Shown here one piece after another: positions 1-10,001 of a DNA stretch of 64,000 nucleotides. The DNA comes from Tachypleus tridentatus (lineage: Eukaryota > Arthropoda > Merostomata > Xiphosura > Limulidae). The first letter of the stretch is position 1. The number at the start of each line of letters is the position of its first letter. The notes below the pieces were generated by a model. That model was given only the letters and a program-made list of their open reading frames with translations, made no database searches and was not told the origin of the DNA. The position numbers and the translations under genes are program-made. Location: assembly GCF_004210375.1 (NCBI RefSeq), contig NC_134830.1, forward strand, positions 7,998,001-8,062,000, written 5' to 3'.

Positions 1-206
1 GATTGTAAAGTTACGTGTCACATTGTAACGCCCCCACGGATTGTAAAGTTACGTGTCACATTGTAACGCCCCCACGGATTGTAAAGTTACGTGTCACATT
101 GTAACGCCCCCACGGATTGTAAAGTTACGTGTCACATTGTAACGCCCCCATGGATTGTAAAGTTACGTGTCACATTGTAACGGCTCCACGGATTGTAAAG
201 TTACGT
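1..206. repeat. 38-bp minisatellite derived from the SINE body
   Basis: A 38-bp unit starting GATTGTAAAGTTACGTGTCA is repeated about five and a half times, nearly perfectly. Part of it (GTCACATTGTAACGCCCCCA) is the reverse complement of the internal region of the abundant Thr-type SINE found throughout the window. The array runs straight into a SINE body lying in the opposite orientation. It therefore looks like an amplified piece of a SINE. The array is open at the window edge, so its true length is unknown. Confidence 0.9.
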
Positions 207-410
207 GCTCGCCCTTTCAGCCGTGGGGCCAGTTATAAAGTAACGGTCAATCTCACTATTCGTTGGTAAAAGAGTAATCCAAGAGTTGGCGGTCGGTGGT
301 GATGATTAACTGCCTTCCGTCTAGTCTTAGACTGCTAAATTAGGGGCGGCTAGCGCAGATAACCCTCGTGCAGCTTTGCGCGAAATTCAAAAACAAACAA
401 ACAAACAAAC
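207..410 (+). mobile_element. Thr-type tRNA-derived SINE, head missing
   Basis: This copy has the SINE body and the (AAAC)n tail but lacks the tRNA-like head; the 38-bp array takes its place. Diagnostic body words are GTTGGTAAAAGAGTA, GTTGGCGGT and TAGTCTTAGACTGCTAAATT. It is diverged by several substitutions from the fresher copies elsewhere in the window. Confidence 0.85.
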
Positions 411-700
411 GAATAGGGTGCAGTTCAGGTTCAAATTTTCAGTTCCAGTGTAGATGAACCATTGTAAGAAAACAAAAATAAACTGAGAAGTCATACAGTA
501 TGTGTTTTAAAATGATTAAACTGTAGTAAGTGAAACAGGGGTTTCAGAAACAAATGTAAATCAAAGAAACATTTGTTTTATAAGTGTGTAACAATGACGT
601 GGTCATGTATATGATCCTCTTTTGCGGTTTCTATACAGTATGACACTAGATGACACGTGTTTAATGACACTTAGTGTTACTCACATATCATTCGTTTTTC

Positions 701-962
701 TTTTTTGGTTTGGTTTGAACTTCGCGCAAAGCTACACGAAAGTTATCTGAGCTAGCAGTGTAAGACAAAAGGGAAGGCAACTAGTCATCACCATCCACCG
801 TCAACTTTTGGGGTACTCATTTACCAGCGAATAGTGAGATTGATCGTCACATTTTAACGCCCCCACCGCTGAAAGGGCGACTATATTTGGTGTGATGGGG
901 ATTCGAACCCGCGAACCTCGGATTACGAGTCGAGTGCCTTAATTACCTGGCCATGCCGGGCC
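701..962 (-). mobile_element. Thr-type tRNA-derived SINE
   Basis: A near full-length copy on the minus strand. It ends with the tRNA-like head CCATGCCGGGCC read on the plus strand, and its B box is visible as GGGGATTCGAACCC. It is moderately diverged. Such SINEs are transcribed by RNA polymerase III from the tRNA-like head and copied by LINE machinery. Confidence 0.88.
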
Positions 963-1351
963 TTTAGTTACTGACCAAAGCTCGCCGAAATAGTCCAGAC
1001 CAATGTAATTGCAACCTATCGGCGCTGAAATGGCTGTTCTTAACCGACTTCCAGGATTTGTTATTTTCTTTCGATCCGATCGCGAACTAATGAAAGCTTT
1101 CCAACCTCAGTGACTTTTTGTTTTAGTCCACAAAAGAAGTTAACAATCGAGAACAAATTAAGAGAGTAATAATCCGCCTTCTAATAAATCCTGTTATGGG
1201 GACGTTTACGCATGCGTGTTGAAGCTGAATCAGCGTTTTTCATACTCAGCTCATTACTCACGAGGTAATAAAATTTTTACTTCCGTCTTTGGAATTAGTA
1301 AGATTCGTTCCGCTTCCTTTAATTAGTATCACATCTTGACGCATCAAACTC
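963..1351. other. unassigned intergenic stretch
   Basis: Low-copy sequence of mixed composition. I see no open frame, splice-flanked coding block or repeat in it. Confidence 0.5.
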
Positions 1352-1787
1352 AGGTTCCAGTGGCTCAGTCTGTGGACTTACAACGTTAAAAACCGGGTTT
1401 CGATACCCGTGGTGGGCAGAGCACAGAAAGCCCATTATGTAGCTTTTTGCTGCCCCCAGTGGCTCAGCGGTATGTCTGTGGACTTACAACGTTAAAAACC
1501 GGGTTTCGCTACCCATGGTGGGCAGAGCACAGAAAGCCCATTGTGTAGCTTTGTGCTGCTCCCTAGTGGCTCAGCGGTATGCCTGTGGACTTACAACGTT
1601 GAAAACCGGGTTTCGATACCCGTGGTGGGCAGAGCACAGATAGCCCATTGTGTAGCTTTGTACCGCTCCCCAGTAGCTCAGCGGTATGTCGGCGGACTTA
1701 CAACGTTAAAAACCGGGTTTCGATACCCGTTGTGAGCAGAGCACAGATAGCCCATTGTGTAGCTTTGTTCTTAATTCAAAACACCAA
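1352..1787 (+). mobile_element. tandem cluster of four Val-like tRNA-derived SINE heads
   Basis: Four consecutive copies, each about 105 bp, carry CAGTGGCTCAGCGGTATG, then GGACTTACAACGTTAAAAA, a B-box-like CGGGTTTCGATACCCG, and GCAGAGCACAGA. The anticodon-loop position reads CTTACAA, pointing to a Val(UAC)-like ancestor; this is an inference. Only the last copy has the tail-like AATTCAAAACACC. The open frame across it is an accident of the repeat. Confidence 0.85.
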
Positions 1788-1974
1788 TAACAACAACCAT
1801 TAATAAGTTCGTGCAGATATTGGGGTAAGAGAATATTAGTTCAAAAACTTTATTGTTTTTCACTTTGCACTTTTCTCAAAATAAAATGCGTTTGATTTTA
1901 TTTTTTTCTTTGCTGTTATGATTGTTTAAACTGTCGCTAGGTGGTGGATGGAAGTATAAATGTAAGAGTAGTTA

Positions 1975-2015
1975 GGCCTGTCGAGCGCTTTAACCATAGG
2001 GCCATGCCGGGCCAT
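1975..2015 (-). mobile_element. SINE head fragment
   Basis: A short remnant of the Thr-type SINE head, read as GGGCCATGCCGGGCC on the plus strand and preceded by TTTAACCATA. The body is missing. Confidence 0.6.
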
Positions 2016-2157
2016 TGCATATTATCTAACTTAAAGAACTCAGACCGCGACATAATGTAGCTATGAGTAATATAAAAAAATATTCACTTAATTATTAATT
2101 AGCTAATTAATAGTTACTTAAAATTATATTTATTTATAAAATATAAATTTGATTAGA

Positions 2158-2386
2158 TCTCCTCTGGTGGTTCAGTGGTAAATCTATTAAGTTTTAACTC
2201 CAAAACGTTGATTTCGAATCCGTGGTGGACAGAGCACAGAAAGCCCATTATGTAGCTTTGTGCTGCCCCCAGTGGCTCAGCGGTATGTCTGTAGACTTAC
2301 AACGTTAAAAACCGGGGTTCGATACCCGTGGTGGACAGAGCACAAGTTTGCCCATTGTGTGGATTTGCACTTAAACAAACAAAGTC
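2158..2386 (+). mobile_element. two Val-like SINE units in tandem
   Basis: The first, diverged unit begins near CCTCTGGTGGTTCAGTGGTA. A second, closer unit follows with CAGTGGCTCAGCGGTATG and GACTTACAACGTTAAAAACC. The second ends in an AAACAAACAAAG tail. Only the terminal unit carries a tail, as in the four-unit cluster upstream. Confidence 0.82.
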
Positions 2387-3814
2387 CAGGAACTTAGAAT
2401 GGTGTAACTGATAAGTTGCTGTTTCTATTCTAATACGTTGACCATGAATAGACAAACGTAACGGCCAGCCAGTACAGAGCAAAGGAAATCGAAGTAGCAG
2501 ATATGATTTTCTTCATTTAGAAAAAAACCAAACAATTGAAAAAGAGAAACGGTCCCGTGTGTTAATGCTAGCTATTCTCTTATTTAACCAGTACAGTTTT
2601 CGAAATTTTTGTTGATTTCTGGTTTATTTTTCAGTTCAGTTTGGAAGCAAAGAATCTCAAATAGACAACCAACTTTCCTTTACTCTGGTGTTCACCAGAT
2701 ACCAGTCAACTAATTGGTTATTAGGCATGTTCTCTTGTAGGTTTAACTGTAAAATTAACTTCGTGTTATCTTGGTATTACACAGGTTTGTTTTTTTAGTA
2801 TTAAAGTTTTTTTTTCTTATATCTAGCTCACATTGAATTGTTAAAAGATATATTAAAAGTTTATCCACATTTGCAAAAACGTGCCCTTGTTTAATGTTTG
2901 ATAAATAAAAGCTGTTGCTCTGTACCTTTCTTAGAATTGTATCTCTCTTGTTGACGGTCTCGACTAGAGTTCAAAGAGAGAAACAAGCCCGCACTCTGTG
3001 ACATAATATCTTTTGGATATTTCTGGAAATTTCTAAGTAATGATAAAGAGGAGTAAGCAGAAGAAATGTTGGTCCTGGGTATTACTGTTGCAGAGCTGTT
3101 GCTCTTTCTGAGTTCACACCACATGAAGGACTACAGGTTTGTATTTACAAAGAAACAGTTTTATCTACTGCGTGTATGATGTACAAGCTGAAGGAAGTTT
3201 AGTCGGAAACTGAGACGGCGTGGCCTGTAAGTAGGATGGTTAGCATCAGAAGGAACTCTCTCCTGTGTCTTCAAACTTTTTATAATAGTGCAAAAACACA
3301 CAGAAGTCATCATCTCACAGTCACGAGCACATGAAGGGAAATGGATGATGTCTGATGTGCCAAAAGGGCCAATAACGTTCCTTCTCATTGGACGCCTGAG
3401 GGTTGGCGCGCAACATAGAGTATCTGATACTGAGTGGACAGTATCTATATAACTTGTAGGTACTCGCTGACTAGTCAACCAGAACCCCACGTCTGTTTGA
3501 CGCCTCTCACAGGGAAGACAAAAAGAGAGAGGGGAAGGCGCCATTGATGGATGAACTTCACCGGTATAAGTTGGTTCACTAGTAGATGAGAAGTGGACCT
3601 TCCCAAGGGGAAGTGGTGGACGATGAAACTGTGAGGTTCCAAGGACCAGACATATGGTTATGCTGGTGGATGGCAGCCATCAGCAAGAGTTGTTTTACCA
3701 GCAGATGAAACAGCAGTGACTAATCATCAGTGATCATGCGACTCCAAGGAAGGAAGCAGACTTTCAGCAAAGCCTAGAGTGTTCACCCCCATTATCTGAA
3801 AGGGTAGTCACAGA
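2387..3814. other. unassigned stretch with no convincing gene
   Basis: It contains a 127-codon open frame on the minus strand (3161-3544) and a 77-codon one (2891-3124). Neither resembles a domain I know, and neither has clear splice sites or supporting composition. The part at 3150-3780 is more GC-balanced than its surroundings and may be an old transposon, but I cannot name a family. Confidence 0.4.
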
Positions 3815-4058
3815 GGTTTGGTCTTTTATGAATTTTTCGCAAATCTACACGAGGACTTAATGTCCTTAATGTATCAGTGATAGACTAGAGGGAAGGCAGG
3901 TGGTCAACACCATCCACTACCAATTCTTTGACCACTCTTTTTCCGACATATAGTGAGATTGATCACCACATTATATCGCCCTGTGGCTGAAAGGACGAGC
4001 ATGTTCGATGACGAGGATTGATAGTCGGACGCCCTTATTGCCAAACCTTGCCAGGCCT
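3815..4058 (-). mobile_element. old Thr-type SINE copy
   Basis: A degraded minus-strand copy. Body words such as AGACTAGAGGGAAGGCAG and TAGTGAGATTGATC survive. The head is reduced to a corrupted CTTGCCAGGCCT. It is clearly older than the copies at 15.9, 19.1 and 23.3 kb. Confidence 0.75.
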
Positions 4059-4599
4059 AGTCATGAAGGACCTGAAACATTTCTTAAGGAATCTCAGGCA
4101 GTTAACTACCTGAAACTGGTGGTGCCAGAAATGTGTGATGCAGTGCCTGATTTGAATTTAGATAGTTTGCCTTTTGATGTAATTGAATACCTGATATAAG
4201 TGTAGCTTGGAGAATGAAACACAGCCACAGTACAGATGGCTTAACGTGGTGAAGAGTCAAGCCAACCACTAGGCCTACTCCAACCAAGCACTTGGATGTG
4301 TTTGTAGATTACCTGTGCCATTTGCACAAGAAGGAATGAGGGACTGTGGAAACAGAAGTAGAGATTAGCTGTATCACAGAAAGCTGATATTATGTCTGTT
4401 CATTTGATGTCCTGATCTGGGCCATTTTAGCTGTCACAACACTTAAGACATCAGCCCAACTTGTGGTATAGAGCATCATAGCGTTCAAATATGATAAGAA
4501 GAGGAATATGGTACTTGGATGATACCTGGTCTAAATAGTCAGGTCAGAGGCCCTTAAATTCTTGTGTGGCTATGCCTAATTTTAAAATACTGACATGAA

Positions 4600-4920
4600 G
4601 AAAAATGGCCAATGAACAATACCCATCAACGAAAGAGCTTTCTCTAGCTTTTTGAACCAAATAACGGATTGACTCTCACACTTATAACGCTTCAATAAAT
4701 CGCAACTTTTGATTCACAGTTCAATACAATAACCAGGTAAGGTTAATTCTTTCAAAGCTTTCAATTTTCTTCCTAAGAAAAAAAGATATAGCGAAGCTGT
4801 TAGGGCAGCAATGGTTTCCAAAACGATACCCTAAGAAAAATGTTCTCATTTTCAAACTGAAACCTACTTATACGAGGAGACTCTTCTAAACCCATGAGCT
4901 ACAGCATGAAGCTATAAGAT
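4600..4920. repeat. dispersed repeat, copy A
   Basis: This block and the one at 5460-5770 are diverged copies of the same roughly 300-bp sequence. Shared words are AATACCCATCA, GACTGACTCTCAC/GATTGACTCTCAC, TTATAACGCTT and CAGTTCAATACA/CAGCTCAATACA, in the same order and spacing. No coding potential is evident. The family is unidentified; it may be a short non-coding element. Confidence 0.6.
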
Positions 4921-5099
4921 TGTATAAGATTAATCTTGCTGTCCTTTTGCATAATTCTCTGTATAACATCGACAAATGTACTACACCTCCAAGTACATTA
5001 CTGTAGGTAAAATTACAATTAATAATATTCTGAAATAGTAATCACATCTATCTGTCTCGTACGTAGTGCATTTGGAAAATTCTAAAAGCAATCATCTAA

Positions 5100-5215
5100 A
5101 CTTGAGCAGGCCAAGCGTAGACCTATGGTATAGATTGTGGATCTGAAGGTCTCGGGTCCGTATCTCACTGCCACCAAAAGTTAAAAAAAAACAACCCTGC
5201 AGTTGTGTCTAGGAG
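5100..5215. repeat. possible third tRNA-like repeat
   Basis: The words TCTGAAGGTCTCGGGTCCG and ATCTCACTGCCACC, followed by an A-rich run, look like a tRNA T-arm region with a tail. The head is unclear, so this is a weak assignment. Confidence 0.3.
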
Positions 5216-5459
5216 TACGTTATAAGATTAACAATCAAATTCTATCGTTTCGTTTAACAAAATTAATTAAGTTAAGAGCTGGTGGTGGGTTGTGTTACCT
5301 ATAGTCTACCATTTCAAAATTAGGAATGGCCAAAGCAGTCACTCCTCTAGTAGTTTGTCACAAAATTCTACTATTGAAACTAAATATAAGAAAGTGAAGA
5401 CAATTCAACTTGTGTATTGTACTAAAAATGATTGACCACGATTCACTTACTCGAGAAAA

Positions 5460-5770
5460 AAAGCAGTAATACCCATCACCACAAGAGTTTCATCTGGCTG
5501 TTCGAGTCAAATAATAAGACTGACTCTCACTTTTATAACGCTTTCATGTCACTAAACTACGACTCTCCTTTCGCAGCTCAATACAGTAAATATGTAACGT
5601 GAATTGCTTGAGAGCTTCCATTGTTCTCTAAAAATCGTACAGTATTTAGGACATCAATGAGCAGCAAAACGTGATCCTGCGTTAATCCAAAACAATGCTT
5701 AGTCTGCAAACTGAGGGTTATAGATACGAGAAGAACCCCAGAAGCTGGGATATAACAAGATGGTAACTAT
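5460..5770. repeat. dispersed repeat, copy B
   Basis: Diverged partner of the block at 4600-4920, with the same order of shared words. It is followed by a run of about 20 T at 5816-5835. Confidence 0.6.
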
Positions 5771-5950
5771 TGGTTACCTACATTCAACAGAACAAATTTC
5801 TCATGTACGATTTCTTTTTTTTTTTTTTTTTTTTGAGGTGAGTATCAAAGTTAGAATATTTGCCTTAAAACTGTTGCAAAACAATGTGAACTAAAACTTA
5901 TGTCATCGCAACCTAACGAACATTGTTTTAGCTAAGACTTTTCCTAACTC

Positions 5951-6216
5951 GTTTGTTTGTTTCGAATTTCGCGCAAAGCTATACGAGGGCTATCTACGCT
6001 AGCCGTGTCGTAATTTAGCAGTGTAAGACTAGAGGGAAGGCAGCTAGTCATCACCAGCTCTTGGGCTACTCTTTTACCAACGAATAGTGGGATTGACCGT
6101 CACATTATAACGCCTCTACGGCTGAAAAGGCGTGCATGTTTGGTGCGACGGAGATGCGAACCCGCGATCCTCAGATTACGAGTCGCACGCCTTAACCTAC
6201 CTGGTCATGCCGGGCC
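5951..6216 (-). mobile_element. Thr-type tRNA-derived SINE
   Basis: Full-length minus-strand copy running from the GTTTGTTTGTTTCGAATTTC tail to the CATGCCGGGCC head. It has modest divergence and no obvious target-site duplication. Confidence 0.88.
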
Positions 6217-6475
6217 GTGTAACTCGTTGTTTAACAATTTGCTAAATATTGAACTTGTTGAAGTGTCTCGAAGTTCGAGCCCCTAACTGCTTCCACAACT
6301 TTCCATGTGCTTACTTATGATTTTAATATCATTTTAATAAAACATTCTTACACAAACATTTATTATATACTTGTTTTAAATGTTTCGGAAGCTTAGGTAT
6401 CGGTCATTCACATTTTGAATCAAAGAATAACGCCACCTAATGACTCTTCTTAGCCACATTCTTTAAGACATGTTC

Positions 6476-6590
6476 CGCTGTGGGACAGCGGTAAGTCTTC
6501 GAATTTACAGCGCTCAAACTAGGGGTTCGATTCTTCTTCAGATAGCCCTTTATGGCTTTGCCATAAAAACACACACACACACATCTTCAA
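6476..6590 (+). mobile_element. third tRNA-derived SINE family with (CA)n tail
   Basis: The copy reads GGGACAGCGGTAAGTCTTCG, then GGGGTTCGATTCTTC, then CAGATAGCCC and TGGCTTTGCCATAAAAACAC, ending in a CA repeat. Related copies lie at 20.7 kb and 51.25 kb. It differs from the Val-like family by the CTTTGCTATAA-(CA)n ending. Confidence 0.75.
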
Positions 6591-6887
6591 GACACAGTTA
6601 AATTAGTAATTATTACAACACAAAATAACTAATATCTTCGAATTATCACAAAGACGTGAGGATTGTACTATAACTTGATCTGTGAGCTTAACAGTAGCAA
6701 CCTTATCATTTTAACAAATTTGTCAACAAGTTTAGACCATAGGTGGTGATTAATATGGTGTTGCAGAACCACCAGATTGTAACCTGGAGCTGAAAGATAG
6801 ATGTCCACGTGCATTAGAACAAGTAGGTGAGACGAGAGTGACTCATGAACTACATTAATTTACCATAACTAGCATTTAGTACTCTAA

Positions 6888-7442
6888 CATTCTATGTACT
6901 GTAACATGCTATGTACTGTAACTTGCTATGTACTGTGACATACTATGTACTGTAACTTGCTATGTACTGTAACTTGCTATGTACTGTAACATGCTATGTA
7001 CTGTATCTTGCTATGTACTGTAACATACTATGTACTGTAACTTGCTATGTACTGTAACATACTATATACTGTAACTTGCTATGTACTGTAACATACTATG
7101 TACTGTAACTTGCTATGTACTGTAACATACTATATACTGTAACTTGCTATGTACTGTAACATACTATGTACTGTAACTTGCTATGCACTGTAACATACTA
7201 TGTACTGTAACTTGCTATGTACTGTAACATACTATATACTGTAACTTGCTATGTACTGTAACATACTATATACTGTAACTTGCTATGTACTGTAACATAC
7301 TATGTACTGTAACTTGCTATGTACTGTAACATACTATGTACTGTAACTTGCTATGTACTGTAATTTGCTATGTACTGTAACATACTATGCACTGTAACAT
7401 ACTATGTACTGTAACTTGCTATGTACTGTAACTTGCTATGTG
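6888..7442. repeat. 17/34-bp minisatellite
   Basis: A 17-bp unit, TGCTATGTACTGTAACT, repeats about 33 times. Alternating variants (ACTTGCTATG and ACATACTATG) give a 34-bp dimer in much of the array. No open frame crosses it. Confidence 0.92.
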
Positions 7443-7539
7443 TTTTTGTTAAGAACTGTTATCCAAATTATTATTATAATTTACTTATTATAACATAGAA
7501 TTCTGATATGATATATATAGACAGATTTAACAAGTGTTT

Positions 7540-7860
7540 GTTGTGTTTATTTATTGTAAAGCACAAAGCCACGCAATGGGCTGTCTGTGCCCTGCCCAGT
7601 GTAGGTATCGAAACTCAGTTTTTTGTATTACTATCTTGCTGACGTACTGGGTAGGAGTAGTGAAAGCTTACATTACATATCTTATACTTTACATTAAAAG
7701 AAACCGGAGATTTACTTAATAAGAAAGATTATCTGTACGTGTTTAAGAACAAAGCTATACAATGAGATATCTCGATTGTTTACAGCAGGTATCCAATCCT
7801 CATTTTTAGTGTTATAAATGCAGAAGCTTACCACTCAGCCGCCTGGGCTCCACTGAGAAA
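7540..7860 (-). mobile_element. two decayed Val-like SINE pieces
   Basis: Two minus-strand fragments are seen: TTGTAAAGCACAAAGCCACG with GGTATCGAAACTC near 7555-7615, and AAGAACAAAGCTATACAATG with GGTATCCAATCCTC near 7745-7800. They match the tail and B-box parts of the Val-like family but are well diverged. Confidence 0.6.
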
Positions 7861-8924
7861 GATTAATTCATAAATTTGACATTAAATGGCTGGTAACTAA
7901 TTAAAGTAACAGTAAAGAAATGGTTTTTAAATATTTGTTTTCGACAGGCTAATGGTGGAACTGAATCCTATGCTATTTAGGGTGATTGAATATTCTTCAG
8001 GGTAAACAGTTATCTTAATGGTTCCACCTTTCCCACTAATTTGAAGGCTTATAAGGCTAAAATTTGAACTCAATTTCTGCAGTGTGTACATCGCAGATAA
8101 CCTAGTTTATATGTACAACAAACAAAACAAAAACTTAATTTTAAAACGTGTTTTTGACGAATTTCTTTGAAGCACATACCATAAAAATAAAAAAAAATCT
8201 GTGGAATATTTATTGGTTCTCCACAACTTTATTGTTTAAATTAACCTAAATTTTTATTAAACATAGTTACAAGATATTGAACATGTATTGTACAGAACGA
8301 TAAGTGGTAAATTGTAAAACACAGAGAGTCAAAATCCGGAGTTCCATTCCTTGCGGCGTACAGGGCGCTCGCTTATCGTGCCTACCTTGCTATTTGTTAA
8401 AGTATTATTCGCTAGATGGCAGCACGCTACAATATGAGTTACCACTCTCAAATGTTTCGTTCCTTCTGTTTATAAACTGAAATCATTTAAACACACAGCC
8501 GTTTTTCAGAAGAGGTAGAAAAAAACAAGAAAATATTTCTCTTACATTAAGTTGTATCAACATAAAAACGGCACCAAACAAAAACAAACTGATATTTCCT
8601 TCAAAAGACTGCATCCAAGTTAAAAAATAAATAAGATATTTACAACTTTTGATTTCCAAGAAATAGTTGTATAAATGAAACATTTAAATCTGAATATTTA
8701 CGACTTGTAATGTAACAGTTGGGAATGTCTCTTACTTTGTATCAATACTTGAGTCTGCTACACTAAGCAAACCACGGAAATATACTGTACTGAAATAGGT
8801 ATAATGGAAATCGAAAAGTGAATATAAGTTTTTCAATAACCACTTGAATAAGGAATGTATAAAACATGAAGCATATTTATAATTCCGAAATTTAAAAAAA
8901 ATAAAAAAATGTGGTAGTGGTTAC

Positions 8925-9050
8925 AGTCCTGACCGCTAGGTGGTTAGATGTTGTTGTTTGTAAGTAATCACACCAGGGGTATCGAAACCTGGTTTATAGC
9001 GTTGTAAATCAGCAGACGTACCATTGTGCTACTAAGGGCAGTTAGATCGT
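8925..9050 (-). mobile_element. decayed tRNA-derived SINE piece
   Basis: GGGGTATCGAAACCTGG followed by GTTGTAAATCAGCAGACGTA is the reverse complement of the B-box and anticodon-arm region of the Val-like family. No tail is clear. Confidence 0.55.
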
Positions 9051-9399
9051 TTTAAAAAAAGCACTCTGAGGGAGGATTTATAAATAAACGCTATCTTAGG
9101 AAATATTAAGCATTTACAATATATATATATATCTCTCAGAAGCTTTTACTTTTTATAATTCGAGGTGAAGCAACTTCATCAACTCGTTACTGTTGTTTCT
9201 GTACTGGTATAACCTTGCTCATCATCTCATATTTTAAGTTTCTTTGTAAAGGGACAATTTAACCTTTAAGAGAATTACATTACTTATATCTTTCATTCTT
9301 CTCAGAAATATGAAATTTATAACTCAGTAAATCATTACTTCATAAATAGCTTCGTAACAACTTTTATTCCACTTGTTACTGAGCCTTTACAGCTGCTAT

Positions 9400-9872
9400 G
9401 CCAAGCAGGCCAGAAGTGAGCGTTTCTGTGTTATATATCTAGCAATGCTAACTAGGCCAGAAGAGAGCGTTTCTGTGTTATATATCTACCTATGCTAACT
9501 ATGCCAGAAGTGAGCGTTTCTGTGGTAAATATCTAGCGTGATAACTAGGCCAGAAGTGAGCATTTCTGTGTTATATATCTATTTATGATAACTAGGCCAG
9601 AAGTGAGCGTTTCTGTGTTATATATCTACTTATGATAACTAGGCCAGAAGTGAGCGTTTCTGTGTTATATATCTAGCTATGCTAACTAGGCCAGAAGTGA
9701 GCGTTTCTGTGTTATATATCTAGCTATGCAAACAAAGCCAGAAGTGAGCGTTTCTGTGTTATATATCTAGCGTGATAACTAAGCCACAACTGAGCGTTTC
9801 TGTGTTATATAATTAGCTATGCTAACTAGGCCAGAAGTGAGCGTTTCTGTGTTATATATCTAGCGTGATAAC
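9400..9872. repeat. 47-bp minisatellite
   Basis: About ten copies of a 46-47-bp unit are marked by GGCCAGAAGTGAGCGTTTCT and GTGTTATATATCTAGC. Some units lack a base or two after TAGC. It is not coding. Confidence 0.9.
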
Positions 9873-10001
9873 TTAACAAAGATAGAGTTTGTATTTTATG
9901 TGCTTCCAAGTAATTCACTGTTTCTCTATAAGAACTTAAGACACTTAAAATTTACAACTTCCGTCTTATATTTCTTTAAATCTTGCATAAAGAAGTGCTG
10001 A

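Noticed and set aside
3161-3544. 127-codon minus-strand frame
   Set aside because: Cys/Arg/Ser-rich with no motif. The surrounding sequence looks like a degraded repeat, and no homology could be recognised by eye.
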